A stretch of DNA of 64,000 nt, from assembly GCF_026210795.1 (NCBI RefSeq), contig NC_089435.1:1922001-1986000 (forward strand), read 5' to 3'. The translations under genes and the position numbers were made by a program. This DNA is from Rhizophagus irregularis (Eukaryota; Glomeromycota; Glomeromycetes; Glomerales; Glomeraceae). This document shows positions 10,540 to 22,079 of the stretch, in pieces. The notes below the pieces were generated by a model. It did not search any database. It had not been told where the DNA came from and saw only the letters and a list, made by a program, of their open reading frames with translations. Within the stretch, counting starts at the first letter, position 1; every line of letters begins with the position of its first letter.

Positions 10540-11640
10540 AATAATAAATTTGTAAATATTAATATAATATTTTATTTCTTTATTTAATAATGAAATTAAC
10601 TAATTACAAATAAATAAAAATTCAATTAAGTTTATAGATTATAAAAACTTTTTTCTTAAAACTATTATTAATAAAAATTTTTTTGGAGCTTCACCTATAT
10701 AAGAATTTTCTGGGATTCTACCTGGTCTTGATGACAATAACTTGGTGATAATTAAATAATTGAAAATGATCTATAAATAGAATAAAAAGAAAGGTTATCC
10801 TATGATCACTCAGATAAATGAGTTATTGAATTACTAGGCTGATATCAGAACGCTCATCCACGCTTACTCAGGCATATATACCAGATTTCATCTAGACTCA
10901 CAAAGAATCCCGACAAATAAATATATTTGGAAAACCTTAGACATATATATACGTGAGCAGACCCATGTACTAAATCGTAAAAAAGCCTTCATTGCAATTA
11001 AAGCTCAATTGAACACAATAACTCACCTAATATCAGGGGATAATAAATAAATTTCTGTTGATATTGTTGAATAATGTGGAGGATTCCAATCACCTACAAG
11101 AATAATTAGTAAATTACATTATGAAAATGCTAAATCAGCTAGGAAGATGTTTTTATAAAGGTCCGAAACTACTCCTATTTATAAGAAATTTACTTTATAT
11201 TTAATACTTGATATTTTATTACTTATGATGGGTCGTAATTATTAATATTTATATAAGATGAATAATTACAAATACTAATTTCCATCACATTCTTCTTAAT
11301 TCCATCATATTATATATATATATATATATTTCCTTTTAATAAAATAACTTATAATGAGTCATCTAATTTTCCATTATATTCTTTTTTTCAATAAAATAAC
11401 TTATAATGAGTCATAATTATTAATATTTACAATAAGATGAATAATTACAAGCCCTGATTGCTAATTTTCCAATATTCTTTACTTAATTATTAATTATTAA
11501 AATAATTACCGTACTAATAATGTCTAACTTTACAGAATATTATTTATCATTTTACATTTGGAGTTATAGTGACCAATTTTTAATATGAAATGATTTGTAA
11601 TGAGTTAAAATATAATATAATTATTATCACATTTTCTAAT
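10540..11640 (-). repeat. ~1.1-kb dispersed repeat, copy 1
   Basis: This segment is matched in inverted orientation at 43060-44430. Long stretches are near identical, for example the region reading TAGGCTGATATCAGAACGCT here and its reverse complement near 44150. The right part (about 11160-11640) holds internal subrepeats of about 80 bp around ACTTATAATGAGTCAT. No coding capacity is seen, so it is probably a non-autonomous transposon or LTR-like remnant of unknown class. Confidence 0.7.
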
Positions 11641-13079
11641 TAATACTTGATTATATTTACTGTGTAGATTTATTCTTCATGCCTGTAAATATATAATCCT
11701 AAAATTTTAGCACAGTTGGATTTATATTTATGGAAATCACCTACTTTAAAAATACAGCTAACATCTGACGTGACGCAAATAGGCACAACATATATATATG
11801 AATATTATCTTATTTTTACAATTAAAATGGCATAAGATATCGTGGCATCCTCGTATTTGTAGCATTAGTTTGTGAGAAGATAACTTTTTTGTTTAGTAAA
11901 ATAAATTTTGATTCAATTACTGTATGAGTACGAGACTTTAAACATGGAGAATATAAGACCAATTTTATTATTTTGTCATAAAGAATTTATAATTGAAATC
12001 AAAATCTTTAAAAAAAGTTGTAAATGGCTAAGCATATTTATATACTAGTTATAAAATGTTTAAATTTAAGTAAAATTTATGTGTTCAACCGTTTTCTAAA
12101 TTTACGTAAAAATTATTATAATCTTACTCTTTAATACTAGAATTTATCATCTGAGCGTAGCGTCCATACTGTATTTTTCGTATCAGGAAATAAAAAAAAA
12201 AATAATTGTCTTAGTTGCACAATAATTACAATAATTTAATATACAGCAAATCACGTTGCCACCTTGATCATACTTCATTTAATAATATTGAATTTTTCCA
12301 TTTTTTCATTTTTAGAAATTCGAAAATGTTGTTTTCCACTTTTTCATAAAATTAATTATTAAACATTTTCAACGATTGACCTTTAATCCCATTTCTTATT
12401 TTAATAATTCCCCCAAATCTCCAAAAATTGATCTTCGATTCTATTTCTTATTTTAACATAGTTCTCACATCTAAATCTAAAATAAATACGAACACAAGAA
12501 TAGTTTTACATCGTTACGGATGTAACCTTTGACATGATTTGATAGTTTGACGACTTTAACGTCATTCCGGACCGCAGTAGATAAAAATACTTTGATATTT
12601 GTGATTTTGGTCATGTTCAAAGTCAAATGACGGTTATGTAAAGCGTTAATTCGTTGGAAGAGAGGGTTGATATATATACCGGTTTAGATTATTTAATTAT
12701 TATAAAATTAAATTTAAGCTATTAATTTATCATGTGATATGCCGTCGCACTAAGTGTGACACATGATTTTAAATGATTTCCATATATGTAACCGGAATAT
12801 TTTTATTTTTTTTTAGTGTTCAAATGGATGTTGTGGAGCATTTTTATTGGTTGATGGATTTTCCACTCCAGTGACCCGTCCATATGAGAACCAATTTTTT
12901 TTTGTGTCGCCTTATTATTCCTATTTGGAACTAGAATTCTCTGTCATGGCTAAGACAACTTGATGTTTATATAAAACAAGACTGAGGTTTTTATACTATA
13001 GTTTAAGATATGCTTTTCCAAAAATGGCACTTCTGTTTATTTTAAATTATTTATTTGAAATTTCCTTATATATATGTAC

Positions 13080-13412
13080 AACCACGCACAAAAAAATACT
13101 TAAAATTTTGATATTTTGATTCACAATGAAAATGTCGAAAGTTGATCATTGCCCAATTAACTTTTCATAATAAGAAAATTTTTTTTCATGCAAGAGACGT
13201 ACTGTATACAACCATACATATTTAATTTGTGTTTCAAATAAAAATCTCAATTAACTTTTCATAATAAAAAAAAAGATTTTTTTTTATGCAGGAGGCGAAA
13301 TTTTACGTACAAATGAATATTTGGACATGTGTTTCAATAAAAAAAAAATTCTTTTTTTATGTACGTACAACCATGCATATTTACACGTGTTTCAAATGAA
13401 AAAAAAAACTAT
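13080..13412 (+). repeat. degenerate ~110-bp tandem repeat upstream of the ion-channel gene
   Basis: Three to four imperfect units contain TTAACTTTTCATAATAA, an A- and T-run, ATGCA(A/G)GAG, GTACAACCATGCATATTTA-like text and GTGTTTCAAAT. The array ends about 75 bp before the start codon at 13487, so it lies within the presumed promoter. Confidence 0.6.
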
Positions 13413-13486
13413 ATAATCGCAAATGGACGATATAAAAAAAATAATTTCTTTAGTAATAAATTTATATATTTATAAGCGATTACCAA

Positions 13487-16400
13487 ATGAGTGAAATAAT
13501 CGAAATTAACAATGATGCTGACAAAATCGAAGTTGATGATGTTGATAAAATATTTACCTTCGATGATGAACGACATAATGGTAAACCTATTACTATAATA
13601 GAAATATCACCAAATGAAAAATACCTTATTACTTATAGTGAAGAAGATCGTTCAATTGTCGGTTGGAATGTTGAAGATAAGGTTCATCTTAAATTTCATC
13701 AAGCTGTTAAAACTATAGAAGATAATGAAGAGTATAAATATGAGATCAAAAGTTTATGCGTTTCTGATGATAATAAACTTGTTTATATTACTATTCACCG
13801 TTATCGTTATAGTGATTATAAATATACTACTATTACTGGTAAGTAATAATTATTTGATTATGTAATGATTAAATTATGGTAATTGATATTTATTTTAATA
13901 TTTTTTAGTAATCGATATGAATAATAAAGATAAAAATATTGCATTAGATTTAAATAATGAAAGTTATCAACAAAAGCATTATTATTGTACCTTTAATTTA
14001 AAAAATGAATTTATTTTATATAGTGAAGTTAATGCTGTTTCTGGAAAACATAAAATTATTTGTATTTACTCCACACAAACTAAAAATAACAAATGGGAAT
14101 GTAAGAGATTTTACGAGATACCTGAAGATTATGAATTAATTAGTATATCAAAATATGATAAAGTTTACCTATTTTCAAATGATCACATTTATGAATGGAA
14201 TATTAATACTGAAAGAGGTGTAAAAATATTTGGTAATAATAAGGATAAGAATAAGGTAATTAATATTATAAAATTTATTTTCCAATCAATATTAAATTAT
14301 AATTAAATATATAAATATTAATTATTTTTTAGTTTGAAACAAAAAATATCGGAATATTCAGTAATGATGAAAAGTTTATTTCTCTAAAAATTAATGATAA
14401 AATCATCGTTTATTTAATTGAATTGAAAATTCCTATTGCTTCTTTGGATATAAATGATGGTAACCATTTTTAAAAAATTTTATTTATACTTTAATTATTA
14501 CTCATATTAAATCATTATTTTTTATTTAGATATTCAACTATATAATTTTATGAATCATACTGGTTTATTTCTTTTACCTTCTTTATTCTATTATAAACCA
14601 GACAAAGAAGTCAAATATTGTTGGAACAATAAATACGAAATTATGTTTAATCCAACTGATGAACCACCAACTGATGATCAAACAAAGTTTGTGTTTGGAA
14701 TTCGAAATGGACGTGTTTGGAAATCTAAATTTGACAAAAAGATGAAGTCGAACTTTTCATCCGAAAATTCTGATGAATTAAATAACAAAATTGTTGAATG
14801 TGATGAATATTTAAATGTTCTTTTATCTAATCTATTTATAGATACTGTGTCTAAATTATTTCAAAAAGTCACGACAAATGTTGATTATAGTAACGAAAAA
14901 CGAATTGAATTAGCTGGAAATTTAATTGAATGGGATATACGTGTTGGTGACGGTAAAATTAAACTGGAAGTTTTCAAAAAAGGAAAACTAATTAGCACGA
15001 AAATTGAAAATTATCATTATCCTTATAAATATTATGATGATATCAATAATGTTCATAGTTTAGTTGCAAGCTCATTATTTAATAACGATGATATTGTTAT
15101 ATTGACAACATTTGGTATTCTTATTTATACTTTTAGTGAAAATAACAAATCTATTTCTTTAAACTATTTTTATTTTATGAAATTAGAGAATTATAGATAT
15201 AAAAATGAAGAATCCAAATATGGCATTAAAAAATATAAAGTATATATGAAAATACTTCAACATTACTACAAAGGAATATTTTCAAAATCTACTTTACCAT
15301 CACCAAATTATGATAGTTTTAGATTAGATGGATGGGTTTCAGTTATAATAAATAATAAATCAAGTCTTTTGAAATATGGAGTTGAATTATTAAAATTTGT
15401 AATTAAAGAACATAAGTTAGAATTAATTGATGAGATTTATAAAAAATGCATGTCTTATTTTAAAGAAGATTTAATGAACAATAAGTCATTTTTAAGCATT
15501 ATCACTTCTGCAATGCCATTACTAGATGAATATTATCCAGAATATATTCTAAAATATTCATCAGAAACGAATATGATTATAGATTCTTCTTTTTATAGTA
15601 AAGAGCATCAAAATAAAAATTTCCATCTTTATTCTTTTTTTCAATCTCCTCAAATAACTAATTTATCAAAATCTCTTTTATGGACAAAATACCAATTTTA
15701 TTTTTTTAATTCAGAAACACTATTATTGTTCATTAATATATTGCAAGGTTTAATAATACTTTTAACTTTACCCCTTTATTTGGCTACATTTTATATTTTA
15801 TCAAAATACAATTTTATTAATAATATTTATGATGAAGATTTATTTTCTTCTATTTATTTCTATAAAATTGTTAAATTTTTTAAAAAATATATAACAACGA
15901 CACCAACAATTACTTTTATGATTCCTTATATTAATTTTGTTAATTATTCAAAAGATTATAATTGGTTTTTAGAATTAATTATACCTCAACCTAGTCCATT
16001 TACTGAAACAATGAATAGAAATATTTATAAAACATGGAATGGAGAAGCATTAATTAATTTTAAATGGAATGCTTATGGAAAATATTATTATGCAATGATT
16101 TGGATTTTATTTATGGCTTTGCTTGGGTGCTTTACTACTGCTGCAACAATTCCTCAGCAATATATTAATGAAGAAGTTAGACAACAACTTTTTATTGCTT
16201 CGATTATACTTGGATTTATTCATCTGATTTTAGAAATTCGTCAATGTTTTTATAAAATTATTGAGTGGTTAAAGAATTTTTGGAATATTTTTGGTAAATA
16301 TAAATGTTTATTTACTATGTTTTAAGAAAATGAAATTAATTATATAATGTTTTAATATTGTAGATATAATTGCTTATGTGCTTTCAATCTACACTTCTAT

Positions 16401-17581
16401 TTATTGGCTTCAAACAAATGATAAGAATAATAATAAGTATCTAATTCAATTGCTTTCTTTTTCATGTTTATTTTTGGATATAAAATTTTTGTTATTTTTT
16501 AGAGCATTTGAATATTTTGGTGTATATTTTGCAATAATTATTAGTGTTGGAAAAAAGATTTTTTCTTTTCTATTAGTCTTATTCATTATTATAATAAGTT
16601 TTGCACATGCATTTTATATTTTATTATCACCAAAATCTGAATTTTCACTTAAACAATATAATACAAATAATGATGATCCAAATAATCCTTGGAATTTAGC
16701 TCCTAGTTATAGTCAAATTGATAATAATGGAAATATAAATTCCAATCCACTTATGATTCAAATTCCTGATGGAAATACAAACATGTTTATGAATATTAAA
16801 ACTTCCCTTTTTGCTATATATTTATTTTTAATAGGTATATTTAAATTTTTCATAATTATGTAAATATACATAATATTTTCTAATATTTTTAAGCAATTCT
16901 TCTTATCAATAGGTGATTCAAGTGCATTATCCAATTGGACATATACTGAAAATTCATCAATTGCAGTATTGATTGTTTTATTTTCCCTTTTAGTTGTTGT
17001 ATATCTTATGAACTTGTTAATTGGATTACTCAATATGGCAATTGAAGAAGATAATAATAGAGTCTCATATTTAATGCAGAAGGCAGAGGTAGATAATAAT
17101 ATTATTAATCATTTCATTTCTGTAAATATACTAATATATCTCAATTTTTAGATTTTGGCTGAGATTGAGTTATTTTACCTATTACCACATCAGAGACGTT
17201 GGAAAACATGGTTTCCTGAAGTAATGTATGTAGTTTTACTTTTAAAAAAAATTTAATGTTATAATTTTATTAATAATTATTCAAATTTATTTTTCAAGAC
17301 ATTATTATGCTGATGCTGATAAGACTCGAATAGAAATTGAAAGGTTGATTGAAAAGGGTGAATGGGAAACCAAGGAACAGGAACTCACAGAGATGCGGAA
17401 AAATTTATTAGACAAACTTAAAATTAAATATGATCCTATTGACAATAAGGCAATATTGGAGAAATTAAAAATTGACAATGAGGTAATATTGGAGAAATTA
17501 AAATCTCATGATGTAAAATTAGATAAATTAGAGGAATTAGAGAAATTAAAAGAATTATTGAAAGAAATATGTGCAAAATAA
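13487..17581 (+). CDS. ion-transport-domain protein with WD-like N-terminus, eight exons, 1197 aa
   Basis: My exon model is 13487-13838, 13909-14255, 14333-14459, 14530-16293, 16364-16834, 16913-17088, 17152-17225 and 17299-17581. All junctions are GT..AG and all phases fit, giving 1198 codons. Residues 1 to about 275 carry WD40-like strands (ITIIEISPNEKYLITYS, NIGIFSNDEKFISL). Several hydrophobic segments lie between about residues 670 and 1090, starting LLLFINILQGLIILL, with YYYAMIWILFMALLG, a helix-rich block ending FIIIISFAHAFYILL, a loop, and a last segment LIVLFSLLVVVYLMNLLIGL. This is the layout of a TRP/polycystin-like cation channel (Ion_trans). The C-terminal ~90 residues are a charged coiled coil (LEKLKIDNEVILEKLKSHD). 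Likely a membrane cation channel with a soluble beta-propeller-like sensor. Ion and gating are unknown. A relic of a paralogue lies at 27254-27451. Confidence 0.85.
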
Positions 17582-18749
17582 TTTTAATATTATGTTAGTT
17601 TTATAATTCAGTTTTTATATTGCTTATCCAAATATTAAATATATATATTCTTTTTTTTTCTTACTCAGAATTATTTAAACACTAATGTTAAAGTAAATGA
17701 ATATTTTACAAAATTCTTAGTTTGTAATTTAAATAAATCTTGATTTTTCTTAACTTATCCAATTATTAAATATAAATTATCAAAATGATACATATAGTAT
17801 AAAATCATTTCCAATTTGCGAAATCAAATTAAATAATGTAAAATTTTTTATATTCATCTTCAAAGGCAGTACTGATGACATTAAAGTAATTAAAACTTCA
17901 TTTAATTTCTAAATTAAATAATAAAAGCTTTTCTTGATATTAAATGACAGATTGTTAACATCAAAATCTCATAGGTTAATTTCATAGGTTGATTTTGAAT
18001 ATACATATTTTTTTGAGTAGCCACCATAAATATTTAATATATCATGTAACAAGAGATTGGAAAAAATATATTTATTATTACATTTATTAATAATTAAATC
18101 AAAAATTTTTTTATGATAATAAATAAATATTTCATTAGTAAAAAATATTTTTTTTATTTTTTTTTTCGAGGAAAATTATAAATACCTTTTACCTTTTTAG
18201 TATTTTATGGAAAGAAGAATTTTTTAAACATTTATAAATTAATTTATTTTAAACATTTCATTGTAACTTATAATAAACTGAAATCTGCCATTTCTCTATA
18301 GTTAATTTACTTGTTTTTACAATAACTTTTACTTAAAAAATCTTTAAAAAGTATGTTAAGCTCTCCCATGAAAATCACCTCTTGTTAAACTAAATAATAT
18401 TTAATTTTAAAGAATAAACTCTTCATATTTTTTCTTTCTTTTTAGGTTTCAGCAGCTTTTTTTTTTTAGATTCCACTGATTTTCTTTGAAAATTGAGGTT
18501 GATATCTTGGTAAATTTTGTTTCTTTTTTATTTCTTTCAATACCAAATTTCATTTTTCTTTTCTTTTAAGTTCTGGGTGGTAGTTAACAAAATTCTTGTG
18601 AATTTGTGACTCTTTAATAAAAGTATAACTTTTATCAGATCACAGGTACCGAGAACTGATCCCGTGATGCGTGAGATGCGTGATGCACTAATGGGATATG
18701 TTAAAATACTGATCTCCTTACTGAATTATTAGATGAACTCAATAAATAT
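17582..18749. other. intergenic, no gene seen
   Basis: AT-rich. A GC-richer phrase near 18650-18690 repeats GTGATGCGTGAGATGCGTGATGC in short tandem. Nothing codes. Confidence 0.45.
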
Positions 18750-18932
18750 TAGGCCAGTTCAATTCTGATCATTCGGGTTTTTTGATCGAAAATCCATTAC
18801 ATGTGATCAAAATCAAGATTGAGTACTTTGATCGGCTTATTGAACGGTTAACCTTGGTCACCTTATCATCAGCCAATAATTATCAACTCAAAACCCGATC
18901 AAATTCCGAACGATCAGAATTGAACAGGCCTA
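18750..18932. mobile_element. 183-bp MITE with ~25-bp inverted ends and TA flanks
   Basis: The left end reads TAGGCCAGTTCAATTCTGAT. The right end is its reverse complement with few mismatches (ATCAGAATTGAACAGGCCTA). The terminal TA on both sides fits a Tc1/mariner-type TA target duplication. There is no coding capacity. It sits about 350 bp upstream of the F-box gene at 19278. Confidence 0.7.
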
Positions 18933-18997
18933 CTATAATGATATTAAAATAACAAATTGATTGTAAAAAATTTTTATATCAATATACAAAGAGAACC

Positions 18998-19017
18998 TTT
19001 TTTTTTTAAAAAAAAAA
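18998..19017 (+). promoter_or_regulatory. T10/A10 tract upstream of F-box gene
   Basis: A T run switching to an A run, the same architecture as upstream of both Sel1 genes, here about 260 bp before the start codon. Confidence 0.35.
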
Positions 19018-19163
19018 TATTGCTCTGACAACAAACAATTATTATTTTAAATTGATGAACGGCGTAGTTATATAAGCCTTATAGAAATTCTATCGATCAC
19101 ATGCAGATCAGCAATTTTTACGTGACAAGTCGTGACATGAATTGTATGACTATTATGGGAAAA

Positions 19164-19173
19164 TATATAAATA
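19164..19173 (+). promoter_or_regulatory. TATA-box candidate
   Basis: TATATAAATA lies about 105 bp upstream of the F-box start at 19278. This is a plausible TATA position for a fungal gene with a short leader. Confidence 0.4.
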
Positions 19174-19277
19174 GGTAACAAGAGATCAACTTGTATCCGA
19201 ATTACGTAATGCTCTGAAAATTAATTAAAATTTATCCGGCTGACAAAAAATACTTTTTCTTTTACTCTCCACGCACT

Positions 19278-20858
19278 ATGTCTTGTTCAAAAATATTCTT
19301 GGGAGAATTACCAGAATTAACATATGATATTTTAAAGTATTTAAAAAATGATTGTTCAACTTTATATTCATGTATTTTAGTTAACAGATTATGGTGTCGT
19401 TTAACAATTCCATTATTATGGGAAAACCCATTTTCAAATCCTACAAAAAATTGTAACTTTATTGAAATTTATTTACATAATTTAAATGAAGATTCAAAAA
19501 CAAAATTAAATGAATATAGAATTGAGGATAATTTATTTACTTCAAATACACTCTTCAATTATCCTAGTTTTATAAAATATTTAAATACACGGAAGTTTAT
19601 TCTTTCTACTTATAGATGGACTGAAAATTCTATTAAAACATTGAAACCTGAAAAAAGTTATTCAAATGATGTTAATAATTTTGAAAGATTAATTCAAATG
19701 TTATTATTTAAACTATTTATTGATAATGAGGCAAATTTACATACTTTTAAAATTGAGATCTTTCATAATTGGAATTCTCATTGTGATAATATTTTAGAAT
19801 TAATTTTACAAAATCCAAATTTTATTCACAATGTCAAAAATTTAAACATTTATACTAGTAGTTATCCTAATAATGGTAAGAAATATATGATAGCTAAAAA
19901 TCATATATTAAAATTAATTAATTTACATCAAAATCTTAAAAAAATTTTTTTAGGAACTAATAACTTTCTTTTATATCAATCATTATTATTAACACAAGAT
20001 TATAATTGTTCAAACACTTTAAATACTATCATATTATGTCAGGTTAATTTTAAAGATATAATCAATTTAGATAAAATATTTGATCAATTAAAAGTTTTAG
20101 AATCTGTTCATCTCATTTATTGTCATTCCTTAAATACTAGTTTTATTCAACAAATTATTAATTTAAATAGACCATTTAAATTAAAATCTTTAATTATAGA
20201 TGAGACATCAAAAATTAATGAATCATCATTTCAATCATTATTACAAAAATGCGGTGGATATTTAGAGAATTTTGGATGTGAATTTGGAGTTCAAAATAAA
20301 TTATTACTTGAATCAATTATAAAATATTGTAAAAATATTAAATCACTTTATTTAAATAGATTTAGAAATGAGCTTATTTATTTATTATTGGATCTGATTG
20401 AAAATTTGAAGCAAAGTCTTAATTATCTTACAATCAAGATAACAGGTTGGGAAAATTATATTGAATATAGTTCAATTGTATTACAAAATTTAGGACAAAT
20501 CCTTCCTTTTAAATTAGAATATTTAAATTTGAGTCTTCACATTAAAATGAGTGATTTTGAAGTATTCTTGAAAAATTCTCAAGATACTTTTATTAAGAAA
20601 TTGTTGATCAATAATTTAAAAGGACAAGATATTTTATCTTATATAAAAGAATATATTATGAAAAAGAAAAGAGTGAAGTATTTGGCTATTATGGATTCCT
20701 TTAAAGGTGCATCAGATAACTATGGCTATAAGGAATTGGTTTCATTAAAAGATGAAGTGGAGGAATTTAAGTTGTATGATATTAAAGTGCAATGTTATAA
20801 TGGTTCAATCACTGGTCGAAGTGGGATGATTTGCATGAAGTTTATTGCCCATAAATAG
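19278..20858 (+). CDS. F-box-like protein, 526 aa
   Basis: Single-exon paralogue of the protein at 7746-9365. The F-box-like N-terminus is MSCSKIFLGELPEL, followed by SCILVNRLWCRLTIPLLW (about residues 33-50). The ~470-residue remainder is a divergent leucine-rich region, with clear blocks shared with the paralogue (QILPFKLE.LNLSL, YI.EYI.KKKRV.YLAI, SLKDEVEEFKLYDIKV). It is presumed to be a substrate adaptor of an SCF-type ubiquitin ligase; the target is unknown. The start is the only sensible ATG before the F-box, 16 bp after CTTTTACTCTCC. No breaks are seen, so it appears functional. Orientation is opposite to the 7.7-kb copy, and the two are separated by the ion-channel gene. Confidence 0.85.
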   Translation: MSCSKIFLGELPELTYDILKYLKNDCSTLYSCILVNRLWCRLTIPLLWENPFSNPTKNCNFIEIYLHNLNEDSKTKLNEYRIEDNLFTSNTLFNYPSFIKYLNTRKFILSTYRWTENSIKTLKPEKSYSNDVNNFERLIQMLLFKLFIDNEANLHTFKIEIFHNWNSHCDNILELILQNPNFIHNVKNLNIYTSSYPNNGKKYMIAKNHILKLINLHQNLKKIFLGTNNFLLYQSLLLTQDYNCSNTLNTIILCQVNFKDIINLDKIFDQLKVLESVHLIYCHSLNTSFIQQIINLNRPFKLKSLIIDETSKINESSFQSLLQKCGGYLENFGCEFGVQNKLLLESIIKYCKNIKSLYLNRFRNELIYLLLDLIENLKQSLNYLTIKITGWENYIEYSSIVLQNLGQILPFKLEYLNLSLHIKMSDFEVFLKNSQDTFIKKLLINNLKGQDILSYIKEYIMKKKRVKYLAIMDSFKGASDNYGYKELVSLKDEVEEFKLYDIKVQCYNGSITGRSGMICMKFIAHK

Positions 20859-21162
20859 CTTATAAATTTGTTGATCTCAATTACGCTTAAGAAATCTCCA
20901 TCAAATTTAATTTATAGATTGAAACGGGTAAAATTTATTGTAAATTTTATGATTTTAAAACTAATTCGCTAATTATAATGTATAAATTCTAAATAAATTT
21001 TAATTAAATTTAATATTAATGTTTATTACGCATATAATAGCTTGAAATTTACTTGAAATATGATATTAAATTCGCAACAAGCCATTTACTACTATTATTG
21101 AAATTTTGCTATACTAAAACAAAATTTATATTATTACAAAATTACAAAAAAAAGCAAAGAGA
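20859..21162. other. intergenic, nothing seen
   Basis: AT-rich spacer between the F-box gene and the left end of the TIR element. It probably includes the gene's 3' UTR. Confidence 0.45.
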
Positions 21163-21307
21163 TAATCATGAAACTTCGTAGCCACGCTCAATTAAGGCAA
21201 TGTATTACTAGACCTATGCTAAAGATGACTTTAGCAAGGCTTTCTTTGAGAAATTAAAAGAAATTTCATACATTTTGCCAGCTGGTGAGAAAGCTTATGA
21301 CCTCTAA
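21163..21307 (+). repeat. left terminal inverted repeat
   Basis: Inverted match to 23200-23343, near identical through AAGGCAATGTATTACTAGAC and the following ~100 bp. Confidence 0.8.
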
Positions 21308-22079
21308 TAATCTCAAGTCAATTTATATTAATTAATGTTATATTATTATATGCTATTTGTGTCATTTTGTGATGGTTAAGTTGAACATATTCCAAGCATC
21401 AAAAACCATAATTGCAGTTTATTATTTTGAAGAGTATAAAAGAAAATGTAAAGAAAATTAAAAAAATAGTTTATTCGTGATTAAAAATAGTTAAAATAGT
21501 TAAAATAGTTTAATGTGTTATATCAATCCTCAAAATGGAATCGGGTCCTATTTTACTATCTTACATAAAATTAATGTCATGTTTATCACATGATATAATA
21601 ACTGATAGGCGCAGTTCAATGACGGATAATCTTTCTTTAAAAAAAAAGTTTGTTCTTTCCCATAATTCCTTTCCCTCTTTCTCATTCATTAATTTTTTTT
21701 TTACAACAACGACATCAATGAGCTATTGGTATGAACAACTGACAAAAATTAAAGGAAATGAACAAATATCTCCAATGGCTCAAAGTTGAAGTTCAACTGA
21801 GAACGAACTGAACATTTTCGCAAATAGTGCTCTCTTAGGTGATTTCTTTTTATTTTTATCAATTTTTTGAATTTTTTTTTTGTTTTATCGTTATTTACTA
21901 TAATTTTCTTTTTTTTCTTATTATTTTTCATAAAATTTTTTCCAAGCCTATGATAGCTGGACTTGAAGAAAACAAAAGTAAAAATTATACTTTACAATAA
22001 AACAAGAATTGGAAATTAAAATAAATGGCAAGTTAGTCTTGTTTTAATAGTTCATTATTAGTATTAGAAATGTATTAAA

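Larger units (their letters stand above)
9366..13079. other. gene-free stretch with T-rich tract and dispersed repeat
   Basis: No gene is supported in this 3.7 kb. It contains a T-rich block (9595-10110) and a dispersed repeat copy (10540-11640), listed separately. The rest (11640-13079) is AT-rich with no recognisable frame. Short frames near 9373-10079 come from the homopolymer T runs. Confidence 0.5.

Noticed and set aside
21535-21789. 84-codon + frame inside the TIR element
   Set aside because: No family signature. Only its last part might be a first exon of the microexon array, as noted there.
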